The notes under the pieces: generated by a model | Seen by the model: the letters and a program-made list of their open reading frames with translations, nothing else | Told to the model about the DNA's origin: nothing | Databases searched by the model: none | In this document: in pieces, positions 1 to 10,410 of the stretch | Numbering within the stretch: the first letter of the stretch is position 1 | Layout of the letters: each line of letters starts with the position of its first letter | Assembly: GCA_021234155.1 (NCBI GenBank) | Contig: JAJEKV010000083.1 | Span: forward strand, 1,260,213 to 1,324,212 | Source: Isoetes taiwanensis | Taxonomy: Eukaryota > Streptophyta > Lycopodiopsida > Isoetales > Isoetaceae | Length of the DNA: 64,000 bases | Direction: 5' to 3' | Translations under genes and position numbers: made by a program

Positions 1-338
1 CCAAAGCATCTCTCGCCACTGCCGGGCGGTGAGTCGGGCTGAACAGATTGTTGTTGAAGTGTGGGAAGTTGCAGCAGTCCCGCCAGATCATGCTCAAGCA
101 ACTGGGCATAGGTCCCTGCACGGTCGTAGTCCAGGCGCAACTGGGGCACCTGGGGTGTTGAGGCAGTAGATGCACGTGGAGCTTGCCAATGGAGATGCAC
201 GAACAGGGGCTAGTGGTCTGAATCCACTTCCTCATCCCGAGTGTCTGTTCCAATGGAAAAATGGGTAACCAGGTGCAGATCCTGTTCCTCAACCAGCAGA
301 TAATCCACAACACTGGAGCCGCCCCCTTGGTTCAAAGA
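1..338 (-). pseudogene. LINE fragment, C-terminal part of AP-endonuclease domain
   Basis: Read on the minus strand from about 338 down, one frame gives GGGSSVVDYLLV, then HLVTHFSIGTDT, then DSDH followed by a TAG and PLFVHLHW. The DY(L/V)LV and SDHxPL blocks are the end of the exonuclease-endonuclease-phosphatase fold of non-LTR retrotransposons; the last His is catalytic in the family, and the stop falls just after it. The same GGGSSVVDYLLV block occurs at 40640-40690, so both belong to one LINE family. The rest of this copy would lie left of the window. Similarity stops near 338, so the copy is truncated or rearranged there. Confidence 0.7.
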
Positions 339-686
339 GATATTGTCTCAAGCTTTCCATAGTTCCCATACATACCTTCTTACTTTTCTGCAAGAGAAAT
401 AATGCCTAAGTCATACCCTCTGGCAAGTATATATATCATTACTATGGAAAACGGCTTGTGCATCTTTAAGACTTCTACAATTTGGATATATTTTCACAAG
501 GGCACTCTCTATCTTGCATCAAATTGTAACCCTCTGTCCTTTATTAGAGCAAGTGCTGCATGGCTACAACTGTAACAAATGCAATATCAACAGTGGTTAA
601 AGCAAGATAATGTGGCTTACATTACTACTATAACTTATTAGAACTCTATAATGTGGCAGACACATCCATTCTTGCCTTTGAAATGC
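339..686. other. No gene seen
   Basis: AT-rich sequence between the LINE endonuclease piece and a TGGAA microsatellite. I see no open frame, RNA gene or recognised repeat. Confidence 0.5.
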
Positions 687-751
687 TGGAATGGAATGGA
701 ATGGGATGGAATGGAATGGAATGGAATGGAATGGAATGGAATGGAATGGAA
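687..751. repeat. TGGAA microsatellite at a LINE 3' end
   Basis: Thirteen nearly perfect TGGAA units, with one TGGGA variant. It directly abuts the 3' tail of a minus-strand LINE (752-960). The tail at 33985 abuts a GAGAAT repeat and the piece at 28384 a GGAA repeat, so microsatellite tails look like a habit of this LINE family. Confidence 0.85.
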
Positions 752-960
752 CAGTTTTTATCGTCCATGAAGACTATTTGGCATATGGGGCTCAATGAAA
801 GAGTGCAACATGCTTATTATTGTCCGGATTAAAAAGCCCTGGCCCCAAACTGTTTTCAAGGGAAAAACCGTGGCAGTAATAAGGGTGCTATCAAACTGTA
901 CAATCATACACATCATGAAAATACATGCAAGTTATGGGTATTGCTCTCATTAAATTGGGT
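752..960 (-). mobile_element. LINE 3'-terminal fragment
   Basis: About 200 bp matches the 3' tail at 33985-34160: TTTTTATCGTCCA, TTATTATTGTCCGG, GGGAAAAACCG, and TCAAACTGTACAA all occur in the same order. The element reads on the minus strand, so its 3' end faces the TGGAA repeat. No coding part remains; it is a short 5'-truncated insertion. Confidence 0.6.
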
Positions 961-1078
961 GGAAGATATGACGTTCCAGGTATTTATATGATATACGTAT
1001 ACATACTATAACACGTCACCAGTATCTAACTAGACCCCTAAGGGTCAATAGGGGCTCAGTTGGGTTCACTTAAAAGGG

Positions 1079-1140
1079 ATTTTATTAGTTATGCTAATAA
1101 AATTAGTAGATAAATAACCTAATTAGACTAATTAGGTTAT
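1079..1140. repeat. Two adjacent AT-rich perfect hairpins
   Basis: First hairpin: 10-bp arms 1079-1088 and 1094-1103 around a 5-nt loop. Second hairpin: 13-bp arms 1114-1126 and 1128-1140 around a single A. Both arm pairs are perfect. They lie upstream of the LTR-like segment. No function is evident. Confidence 0.8.
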
Positions 1141-1527
1141 AATTAGTTAAAGGAAACCAATAGGGAAGCTCCACCTGGCCCAAATCGATTGGCCAAGTGG
1201 GGCTTGCTAAATTGAGAGGAGAAATTGGGGTCCTACCCCATTTCTACCCCAAATTCGATTTGGGGAAGAGGAGAGCCAGAGCAGCCACCTATTGCTGTAA
1301 ACAGACTTGAAGGATAGAGGCCTTTGGCGATAATGGATCCGGCCAAGAGACCGTTAGTCCTTAAATAGCTTGTATCTCCGCTGGAACTTTTAAATAGATG
1401 GAATGGTTAAATTCTCTTTTTATATGTTATTAAGATGATGATAGGTCCTTCCACTATTGAGGTTAAGATCCAATAGATAGACATGATGATGTTATTAACG
1501 CCACTAGGGGCAAAGATCCAACCGACA

Positions 1528-2581
1528 TGTGACCACACACCACACTACATTGCTTTCGGGCTGGGCCCCGCCCCAACCACTTTACATTGCGTCTGTGGGT
1601 TTTGACACCCAACAGTTCAGAGTGCGATTCTGGGCGGTCTTGAACTCGAGATCTATAGTTGCAAGAACTAGTGTGTTACCACTAGACCTAAAAGCTTCCT
1701 AGAAATAGAGATGTTTCTAGCTAGAACCCTTAAAACCCAATAATTGCGGCTTGTGCACAAGAGCCCACCTGGCTGTGGAGGCTATCTCGTGATTCAGCAC
1801 CAGACAACGAGCACAATGGGGCCGGGTATGGGTCCGACACCTCCTGGGTCACAGGAAGTGTGCCTATATGGACGTCCTGGGCTCGATGGGTGCGCCTAGC
1901 GGTCCATGGATCTTGGGGTGCTCAAGTCGGGTACAACTGCGTGTGCACCTAGTGGCACGTAGTCTCTAGCACACCTAGGGACCCATTATGTTCAGGGAGG
2001 GGATACTTCTCTGACCTGCCTCATCGGATCGGGGATATGTAACCTGGAGTAGTCTGATAGGGTGATTCCATGAGATTGCATCTCCGGACGGCTACAATCA
2101 CGCTGTAGCATGTTTCAGCTTATCTGCAAAGTGTGCACAGGAGGGGCGGATGGAGTGGACTACCTAGCCATTGTCTTATGCCAGCCAACACCATGTTATA
2201 CTTCCGTCTATTGATATCTTGAGGCCCTGACTGTAAGTTGACCCATGGAGTCTGAGTCCAAGGTAGCGTCCTTGTCATGATGTGTTACTCATGTTTTTTA
2301 TGCCTGTAGTGTCATTTCGTTGGTGATGATGGATGGGCCACTTTTCGTGGTGGTATATTATTTCAGCATGATTGTTGTAACGTGTATGTACGCTTCCGCT
2401 GTATAGGATTCCCATAGAGGACGTGGGACAAATGACACCTCCGTGTTCCTTGCCCGGACACTCGCCATTCCAAGTGGTCCGAATATGAAAGAGGGCCCTA
2501 CCATGGCGATGTAGTTGCCACGGGAGGGGAATTCCCATCTTTATACGATGGGAGCATCATATAGATTCTGGAAGTGTCACA
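1528..2581 (+). mobile_element. Candidate 5' LTR (about 1.05 kb)
   Basis: The right boundary is placed by the primer-binding site one base further on. The left boundary is placed because TGTGAC at 1528-1533 is the inverse of GTCACA at 2576-2581, giving the expected TG...CA ends. No second copy of this LTR occurs in the window, so the left edge is inferred from the ends alone. The segment is GC-richer than its surroundings. It contains an antisense tRNA-like stretch (1615-1690). Confidence 0.55.
1615..1690 (-). repeat. tRNA-like A/B-box segment (SINE-like or tRNA relic)
   Basis: On the minus strand TAGGTCTAGTGGT (A-box-like, ending near 1676) is followed about 30 nt later by GAGTTCAAGACC (B-box-like, 1636-1647). 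Order and spacing fit an internal RNA polymerase III promoter. I cannot fold a convincing acceptor stem, so this is a tRNA-derived relic rather than a tRNA gene. Confidence 0.4.
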
Positions 2582-2582
2582 G

Positions 2583-2594
2583 TGGTATCAGAGC
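2583..2594 (+). promoter_or_regulatory. Primer-binding site, initiator-Met tRNA
   Basis: TGGTATCAGAGC, the standard plant LTR-retrotransposon primer-binding site complementary to the 3' end of initiator methionine tRNA. It lies one base after the candidate LTR and primes minus-strand DNA synthesis. Confidence 0.9.
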
Positions 2595-3187
2595 ATGATT
2601 TTGGTAGACCAAATCATTGCACTGGCCATAGTCTAACTCGTTAGTTGGCAGGACTTTGTCATAGGTTAAAGTATCCCAATTCTGTGGTTAGCATGTGGGT
2701 TGACCCAGCTATAGGAGGATTAAATTAGTTGAGTAGGAGAGTGTCCCCCAGTAGGGTAAGTAGGTTAGGATGGTGATGCAGGGGGTTCGTGTGTTCCAAG
2801 CGCCATAACTTTCTCCAGGCATCTCGGATGGACGAGATTTTTGCACCAATTTGTCGGGAATGGTCCAATCACCCTAGGGGCGTCGACACCCGACAATGAA
2901 ATGGCGGTAAAAAGGCTCAAAACCCTGATCCGGCGCCGCTATACTTTCGACGTCTTAGAATCTGGAGAGAAACACGTATAAATCCAAATGGCCCCCAGAA
3001 ATTTAAAAAAAAAAAAGTTTCAAAAAATTTTGAATTTAAAAACAAAAAGTGACGGTTACTTTTGCTTTTCTCTTTCGCCTAACGCCTTCCGCCGTAGTTG
3101 CCAGAGTAGAAGCTTGAGTGCCCTGCCTCCGCCTTTGACCTAGGCACCCACTAGCGTCTCCTCTCTCACCTTTCTTTTTCCATTCCC
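2595..3187 (+). other. Retrotransposon untranslated leader
   Basis: Between the primer-binding site and the first ATG of the broken ORF. It includes an A-rich tract at 3002-3045. No gene is seen. Confidence 0.5.
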
Positions 3188-3690
3188 ATGAATATGGCTC
3201 GTACCCGCGGCACTGTAAGCTAATGCAACCTTAGCGTGCCCCAAATCTTTGCTGAACCTGGGGAGCAACTCGCTAGCAACCCTGACACAGAGGAGCTACT
3301 TTTGATTGAGCTCGTGCAACGCTTCGTCGTCGAGCATAGAATGCCTTGCCCCATCTTCCACCTTACACCTTGGTCGAGCAACCCGACCAAGTTCTGATGC
3401 TAGTTAAGTTCTATCCGCCCTCGTGTGTGAAAGTCTCGAAGGAAGAAGCCATTTGGATAGGGGCTGCCAGAATCCGAGAACTTGCCCGTGGGGATGACGC
3501 CCGGGAGATGAAGAGGGGAGACCCAAAAATCTGGGGGTTCGAATATGTTTATCTGGGTGATGGGAGAGCCATCATAGCAGGAAACCTCTTCGACTTCCCT
3601 CCCTACTAGTACGATGAGGCCACCTAAAGTTTTGCTTGGGGTCCATCCTTTATTATAAAGTTATATGGTATGTCGTGCATAAAACCCTAA
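3188..3690 (+). pseudogene. Broken first ORF of an LTR-retrotransposon-like unit (gag-like)
   Basis: The ORF opens MNMARTRGTVS and then hits TAA. The frame continues as AEPGEQLASNPDTEELLL up to about 3345. It then shifts to a second frame (3346-3609), with PPYTLVEQPDQVLMLVKFYP and ending GNLFDFPPY before TAG. MARTRGT openings and a polar N-terminus are common in plant Gag proteins, and the position after LTR and PBS agrees. No Gag zinc knuckle is visible. The frame stays in phase, through three stops, to 3690, where a Helitron-like insertion seems to begin, and resumes in phase at 6460. Calling it Gag is an inference from position and composition. Confidence 0.45.
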
Positions 3691-4060
3691 TCTTAATCTG
3701 ACGGCCTAAATCTTCTCCATCGCATCCAACGTTTAGGGTTAGGCTGAGATATCGGGCCACGGCTGTCCCGTTTTAGAATTTTGAGTACAGAATGGAAAAA
3801 TCGGGTAGGGGAGGTCGTTCTTTCGTGGAAAGCTGGAACAGATCTGGTGGTAAGAAGGAAACAGATGGGGCATGGATTTGCATCGAAAGGAAGTGGTATT
3901 GGAGATAGAGCTTCCGGGGATGCGACACAAAGCGTTTTGAGCATATGCATGCCAAGAAACAAGTATAGGGGCTTCACCGGCAGAAGCATTTCGCCCATCT
4001 CTCGCGATCCATCTAAGGTTAGATGCTCGATAATTCGTGATTTAAGCTATCCCGACAAAA

Positions 4061-4446
4061 ATGGCCAACTGAGTGTGTTTTTCGCTTTGCGTAGATTATG
4101 TGCATTTTCCATCTTATCATTTTCTGGAGCTTTTAGCTTTTGATAATGCAAGTTAACTTGCAGAAACAACAATAAAAGCCAGGTAATTCACACTGATAAG
4201 CTCATCTTCTCTCCTTTGTTTCTATACAGACAATGTGTAGATAATTTCTACATTTTGAATTTGCCCATGCTTGGCAAGATGGCCAACCGAGTTGTGTTTT
4301 TTTTTTTTTTGCAGAGATTATATGCATTTTCCATCTTATCATTTTATGGAGCTTTTAGCTTTTGAGCAGGCTAACTTGCAGAAACAACAATAAAAGCCAA
4401 GTCTCTCAAAGTGGTAAACTCATCTTCTCTCCTTTTGTTTCTATAA
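4061..4446 (+). repeat. Direct duplication of about 170 bp
   Basis: Copies 4061-4232 and 4279-4446, separated by about 46 bp. Shared blocks run in order: ATGGCCAAC, GCATTTTCCATCTTATCATT, GGAGCTTTTAGCTTTTGA, AACAACAATAAAAGCCA and CTCATCTTCTCTCCTTT. The second copy has a poly-T expansion at 4297-4310. Confidence 0.85.
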
Positions 4447-4522
4447 TATAAGATTTTTTTACGAGAGCAAGAGCAGTTCTGCCTTCCAAGGAAATTGTTG
4501 TAATCCTTTGACTTAAATAGTT

Positions 4523-5060
4523 CAGGTATTTGTTGCAGCTGCTTGAAGATGGGAACCCTTTCCACAAGAGAGGTGGGGAGTTTAAAATTCCACAAGCAGT
4601 CTGTTATGGTTTAATCAAGGGAATAGTATGATTAAATACAGGTAACATACAACAAAAAATAGCTGCAGTTGAGTATTGTTTTGATAGCAGCATTTTCAAG
4701 CAGGCCAAATTTCTGTTTTTTTAATAGACACAATTATGATTTCTATTATACATGCTATATCTACTCAAACATTGTTAGCACTTTACAATTTTCGTGTGTG
4801 ATGATGGGAATTTATATTTGTAGTCTGTTTTCTCATAATACTGTTGTTCCTTTTAGATATTGCCACATACCGTCTTTCGGTCTTTGATGGTTTTATTTAC
4901 GAGCATTGTGGTGATCACAGTATGCGTGATCTAACATGTAGATTGTTCTTACAGATGAGTGAAATAATTTGGAGAAACTTATATTGGCTGCACCTATGCA
5001 TTTGCCAACAACCATTCCTTATGCAGAATCCAAAGAATGAACAGAAGAAAGTAATTTGAG
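4523..5060 (+). pseudogene. Possible captured exon fragments, unidentified
   Basis: A pyrimidine tract and TTGCAG precede a short open stretch reading LLEDGNPFHKRGGEFKIPQA (about 4523-4600). A second stretch follows TTCTTACAG at 4954 and ends before a GTAATT donor-like site. The exon-like boundaries inside a Helitron candidate suggest captured gene pieces. I do not recognise the protein. Confidence 0.25.
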
Positions 5061-5444
5061 CATCCTTTCCGGGTTTGAGTTAAATTTGTTGATACGCTGT
5101 TATTCCAGCCAAAGACATTGATCACCTTATATACTACTTTTGTTTGCATGAGACCGGCGTAAAAACCCCGCTTTTAAAGGATGGAAAGTTGAAGATGCCT
5201 CAGTAGTTTCTATGGAACTGTAATTTTTATTGGAGTTGTAGTTCTTTGTTACCTGAAGGCACAAATTCTACTTTCAAAATACCTTTATAAATGTAACAAT
5301 GCTTTATATGAAAAAAAAAACCAAAACGTAAAAGGTCAACATTATACCAACGATGTATGGCCGGAAAAAAAGGGGTTGAGTTTGGGAAAACCGCATAAAT
5401 AGTACCCCTCAAGGATGCACGGGCTGTGATATCAGAAAAATGGT

Positions 5445-5651
5445 TTAGGTGTCTAGATGTCCGGCCAGAATGGGAGAGACAAGACAATCTATTGCAGGTT
5501 CCATCCATGTTCTCTCCCAAACGATGATGACTTAGTGCCAAGTGTTGAGATGGAGAAGATGATAGAAAGGGTAATGAAAGAGGAAATTATAAAACGAAAA
5601 GCAGTCTCCAATGTGGGTTTTTCTTCTGACAATTGCCTTAGGCTTGCTTGA
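5445..5651 (+). pseudogene. Unidentified coding-looking fragment
   Basis: One frame reads CLDVRPEWERQDNLLQVPSM and then meets TGA TGA. The next frame continues VPSVEMEKMIERVMKEEIIK, a charged helical stretch. This looks like an exon with one frameshift. Family unknown. Confidence 0.25.
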
Positions 5652-6420
5652 GATATGAGAAACATGCATAGGTCTCAACATAAACTTCAAATAGTTGATA
5701 ATAGTACATTCTTCAATAATGCTCTGCAAAATGAGAAGTGAAAAGAAATGAGGTATCCTTTTGTCACAATCACAAAACTGGTCATAAAATATATCTTTCC
5801 ATGATGCAAGATATATAGCTTATTGGCAATTGATACGGAGTATTGTGAACCTAATTGATTAAGTCTTTACATGTTCAAAAGGCAATTCAAGGATTCACAT
5901 TAATAATTATACAAGAAAGACTATTCTATGCCAATGTTAAGCAACATATACAACCTCATATAAAAAATAAACAATCGAGATTGCATCAAAAAGAAAAGGA
6001 CGCCATGAAGAAAGAAAGGAAGGGAGGGAAAAGCGAGGAGAAAATCTGAAAGGGGAAAAATAGAGAAAAGCAGGAGAATGGAAAAAATAAGATGAATGTA
6101 CACAAACCTATTATAGCTTGGTTTCTGTTAATTACATTTTTTTACTTGGCCATGTAGAAGCTACCAAAAAACTTCTGCATAACAACCACAACAACAGTGT
6201 ACCCCTCTACCTTGATCCTCTAAGCATAAAGAGGGTAATTTCTAAATGCAGACAGTGTGCTTTACTTCAACATAGAGGAATATTATCGTTATTATTTTGC
6301 AAGAGATTAAAGACTGGGGTCAAACTAAAAAAGCCTTAGAATACGCTATGTTTTTAGAAACTACTGAGCTAAAACCAATCCGTTAGGACGTCATCATTAT
6401 CTTGAACATCATTTACACGT
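5652..6420. other. No gene seen
   Basis: AT-rich interior of the Helitron candidate with a purine-rich tract at 5995-6090. Short open frames here show no recognisable motif. Confidence 0.4.
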
Positions 6421-6542
6421 CTTTAACTTATGCCCAGCAATGCTGGGCACCGTTACTAGTCCTATCTTAAGGTGGACCACTTGATAGCTATCCAGCTGGA
6501 CGTGCAAGCCAGGCTGGACCGCTATCATGCGAAGCTGCTACG

Positions 6543-6900
6543 CACTACAAGAGAATGATGGCTAAACGTCAGAATAATCGTCAGAGAGCCTTCATAAAAC
6601 AGACAACTGCCCAGGCCCTTATTCCTGATGAATGTGCTGACGAGTTGTATGTGACACTTTAAAGTCAGAATAATCGTCGGATCATTAGTCAGACATAGTC
6701 AGATTAATAGTCAGTTAAATAATAAAAAAGTTAGTCATTATAATAGTCAGATGAATAGTTAGTTTAATAGTCTAAATAGTCATATAATTCGTCATTGTGT
6801 TAGTCAGTTCGTCAGTTAGTCAAACCAATAGTCAGAATATTGGTCATCATATTTGTCAGTTTATTAGTTAATGCAATAGTTAGAATATTGGTCATTTTAT
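6543..6900. repeat. Left subterminal repeats of the 26-kb CACTA
   Basis: Many short copies of TAGTCAGA, TCGTCAGA, and AGTCAG at irregular spacing. The same motifs occur at the other end (32285-32670). Confidence 0.8.
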
Positions 6901-8380
6901 TGGAAATTTTGCCAATACATAAGAATTGCTATTTTTTGTACTACAAATAAATGAAAGGAGCTCCAAGGAATCAAATCTTGGTTGAACCATTATCTCCAGT
7001 TATTCAAATAGATATATAAATAGCAACCCAAGTAAGCCAGCCAACAACAACTGATGTGTGCAAAAGAACCAATTTTTCAATCACTCAAAACTTCGCTAGA
7101 AAAAGGGATTAACAAGATCAATCTCTAACTATTTATGATTACTTTGTTGATTTGTGATATTTCTAATCTGATGAGCATATATTCATTTTCACACGAAGAG
7201 GATCTTATTGTAATTTTTGTATATGACAGAGGAGGATTATCAGAACAAGAATGTACAAGTACACATTTTCAATCAATCGAGTTGCACAAATCGTAAGAAT
7301 AAAAACTCAAGCGCGTAAGGAGTCAGATATAAATTGATGGAAACTAAGCTTATAAATTACATAGCATAGACACGATGATATGATAAGGCTAATGCAACCA
7401 AGATTTTAAAATAAGGAGCCGATCCAAACAAAATAAAATAATCAAAGCAAAATGACAAACCTATCCTTTTTGACTCATTCCTTTCTCACAGCATTCCAAT
7501 CAAACCGCACGTAAAGAAAACAATGCAATGAAATGAGAAAGGAAAATAAGAGAACAAGGTCTTTACAAGACGGAGGGTTGCCCTCCATGGCCGGAGGGTG
7601 ACGTGGCTTAAATCATACTTCAAAGTCATGTTTCCACAATCAATCAAAATTGCTACTTCAAAATAATAGAATACATGATACCATGACTTTTGGGGAATTG
7701 GCCTGAAGAAATCTTTGGTGCTCGGCATGGAACAAGTATTGCAGAAGCATAAGGACAAGTTTAATAGAGCAGAGAATGGAAATACATGTTTTGTTAGCAT
7801 AGAGATGAGAGAACTCCTTGAAGACCTTTGATCTATTTTTTGTGCTCGGGAGAAGGAAAACATAGAGCGTTGTTATGTGAAGATGCTGATGTGAATGAAG
7901 TTAAAGAAATAGTGTATGAATCATTCTCCCTTTATAATTATGATGTTTTGGCCAGAACATTGTGCATATTCAAATATATAAGACTTACAACCTTGGTTTA
8001 GACCTTGTTACACTGCATCCTAAAATATGAATGCCACATTTTATATATGACGACATTTGTGACTCCAGATCAAAAAATGCAACACATAAAATATAAGTTG
8101 TTCTTACATTGGAAGATAGATGTTGTAGTCTTATATAAGTATCAAATACTAGGATAAGTCCCCCGGTATTAGAAAAGACTCCATTGCCCTTAAATGGAAC
8201 CACTCAACTTATTTAAGTCTAAATGAGTCGTCTTAGTGTCTTTTGCTTAAGTGGCAGACTTCTATAATTGTCATAAGATTAAGACAATAATATAAAGAGG
8301 GTGCTTTGGCCGAGGAAAAATCTCATTGATTTAGTACTTTGGTACTGGGTGATAGGGAAGACATATAGCATATGAAATAA
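6901..8380. other. No gene seen; short conserved repeat at 7571-7660
   Basis: AT-rich sequence without a convincing gene. The open frame at 7486-7863 on the minus strand crosses the 90-bp repeat at 7571-7660 and has no known motif. Confidence 0.4.
7571..7660. repeat. 90-bp dispersed repeat with nested GGAGGG palindromes (copy 1)
   Basis: CGGAGGGTTGCCCTCC followed by ATGGCCGGAGGGTG forms two overlapping perfect hairpins. The palindromes and the following 60 bp recur at 43795-43884, and in damaged form near 59368. Confidence 0.75.
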
Positions 8381-8387
8381 AATTAAC

Positions 8388-9303
8388 TTAGCAATTGCAT
8401 AGTATATCTTGATGACTTAGGAAAGTGTTGTGAGCAGCCAGCATATGTTTGATGAGCTGAAGAGGATGAATGTCTAGTTGCTCATTAAATTGGTACAAAT
8501 TCTTAGCTTCAATAAGATGGCCAACACGACCAAGAAGAGCAATCAAGCTAGTATGATGCAACCGTTCGAAGCCTTTGCAAGCATCCTCTAAACTTCCACA
8601 GTTAGAATACATATTGACTAACTGCCCAAGGCATTTGACTGGATGCCAAAACATGTAAGTTGATTATGAGTGTGCATTGTAACTTCCATTTGACACTAGA
8701 TAATCTTTCTACATCTTTCTATAACACTCAGAGAAGGAAGACATTCTTGATGTTGTGCATACCCTGTGATGATAGCATTCCATGATATCACGTCCCAATT
8801 CTATAAATTGTCAAATACTTTGTGGGCTTCCTTTAAGCTTCCACATTTCCCATGCATGTCAATCATGGTGTTGTTACAAAAGACAACATCTGCTCAAGCT
8901 TACTCTGAATAATCTTGAATTGACTTCCAATGATTTGTTCATCAATAAGTCTATGCATCCTATGCATCTGTAGTGCCCCTATACAAGCACATGCATCGAA
9001 GGCTCAAAAGAAGGTTATCTGTTTGGTCTGACGCCTTCATTGCGCATAGACTCAAAACATCAAAGAGAGAGAAGACCATTCCAAAATCTCAGCATACATT
9101 GATATGCTTGCACTTCAAGACACAACACGCCTATTTGGCAACTTATCAAAGACCGCATGTGCCTCTTCTAAGCTTTCGCATTTGACATACGTAGCCAACA
9201 AACTGCTTCCCACAACAATGTTAGGTTGAAGTACAAATCTTATAATCTGGATATGGAACAAGGAACAACCCTGCCATATTGTATTACCCCTATGGTTGAA
9301 CAT
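8388..9303 (-). pseudogene. PPR (PLS-type) protein pseudogene
   Basis: Three minus-strand segments read in order. About 9303-9115: LQPNIVVGSSLLATYVKCES then LEEAHAVFDKLPNRRVVS. About 8890-8770, with frameshifts: TMIDMHGK, KYLTI, and ISWNA-like pieces. 8654-8388: LVNMYSNCGSLEDA, LLGRVGHLIEAKNL, and LIKHMLAAH. These are consecutive P, L and S motifs plus the start of an E-type tail of plant PPR proteins, which bind organelle RNA one base per repeat. Stops, frameshifts and an internal deletion between GFERL and LLGR show it is dead. It lies inside the 26-kb CACTA. Confidence 0.75.
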
Positions 9304-9554
9304 GCTTTCAAACTACTTAGAAATGTCACTTTATTGGGCAGAATGCCACCAACTTGCATATTTCTATGCTAAGCATAGCACATATTGCCCTACATCTGAA
9401 ACCATCTGCATCTAGCCCAACAACATTCCAAGAGCATCCCCATTAGTTCTTGTCACAACATTAGTTCAACCTTTGCTTCCAAAATCTAAACGTACTCCAA
9501 TGATATTCAATATTTAATCAGCTTTTATAAAGGGGTTATCCTTGCTATCAAAGG

Positions 9555-9700
9555 GAAAGCAAGATTAGCATTGCAGTACTGTGATTTGAACTGCTATTTT
9601 CAAGGCATTTTGATCATGAAAACTGTGAAAGCAAGATTTGCATTGCAGTACTATGATTTGAACTGCTTATCTTCAAGGCATTTTGATCATGAAAACTGTG
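9555..9700 (+). repeat. Tandem duplication, unit about 73 bp
   Basis: Units 9555-9626 and 9627-9700 are almost identical. Each begins GAAAGCAAGATT and ends TTTTGATCATGAAAACTGTG. Being adjacent and alike, this is a recent local duplication. Confidence 0.9.
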
Positions 9701-9916
9701 ACATATCATGCATTTATCTTTTCTACACTATATATTAGTGGCATTTTCATTATTTTGAAACATATATTAGGAGGCAATAAGGGAATTTTTGAAATTTTGA
9801 TGGACATAGTATAGTGCACAAATTCTTTCCTTGATACTATTTTGTACTCCACTTTATGCACATTCTTAATGGTTTCTCGTTGGATTATGCATTGGGATAT
9901 ATGCTTCTATAGCATA

Positions 9917-9950
9917 CTAGAAAAAGTGCCCAGCGTTGCTGGGCTTTTCG
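9917..9950 (-). mobile_element. Helitron 3' terminus, minus strand
   Basis: On the minus strand: stem GCCCAGC, 3-nt loop, GCTGGGC (plus-strand 9928-9944), 7 nt, then CTAG (9917-9920) followed by T. This is the same stem as at 6432-6448, so both ends are from one Helitron family. The element would extend rightwards from 9917; its 5' TC end is not identified. Confidence 0.6.
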
Positions 9951-10410
9951 TAAACTAATACATATGGTGGATTTGTGTTGAATGAGTGAATGTTAGTGAT
10001 GGAATCATGAGAAAATTTGGTTGCCTATTCGTTTATGTGCTTAAGTGCTTAGCCAATAGCCAATGGACACCCTCCCCTAGATGGTAATACAAAATGTTCC
10101 CAAGTCACCTAGGGATTCCACAACTAAACATCCGCAAACAATTCCACAAGGAGGTAACTAATGGAGGATGCTTCCGGTGCAATGAATATTTAACATTTGA
10201 ATGATCTTGAATTCAAAGAAAATAATTTACGTACATATGTTTCTTTATGGTGATTATCATGTTAGGAACCATAAAGGATATTGAGAATGATCGTCAAATA
10301 TTGTCTTTTGCCTAATGTGTAAAGGAAATGAATATATTGGCGGTTTTATTATTGGGGATTGTCATTGTAGAATCCCCCGTGAATAGGCCGAAAGCAACAA
10401 AAGAGTTTCT
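9951..10410. other. No gene seen
   Basis: Probable interior of the minus-strand Helitron. No open frame or motif of note. Confidence 0.4.

Larger units (their letters stand above)
3691..6459 (+). mobile_element. Candidate non-autonomous Helitron (3' end firm, 5' end inferred)
   Basis: The 3' end is textbook: stem GCCCAGC (6432-6438) and GCTGGGC (6442-6448) with a 3-nt loop, a 7-nt spacer, then CTAG at 6456-6459 followed by T. The 5' end is proposed at A3690|TC3691: Helitrons begin with TC and insert between A and T, and this choice puts the frame on the left (codon 3688-3690) in phase with the frame on the right (codon 6460-6462). No Rep/helicase is present. The interior holds possible exon fragments (4523-4610, 4957-5050, 5445-5648) and a 170-bp duplication. 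Confidence 0.5.

Noticed and set aside
3728-3745. Telomere-like TTTAGGGTTAGG
   Set aside because: Under two units; chance occurrence rather than an interstitial telomere array.
3781-4143. Open frame of 120 codons on the plus strand with overlapping minus-strand frames
   Set aside because: Several frames are open together, there is no motif, and the end runs into the 170-bp duplication.
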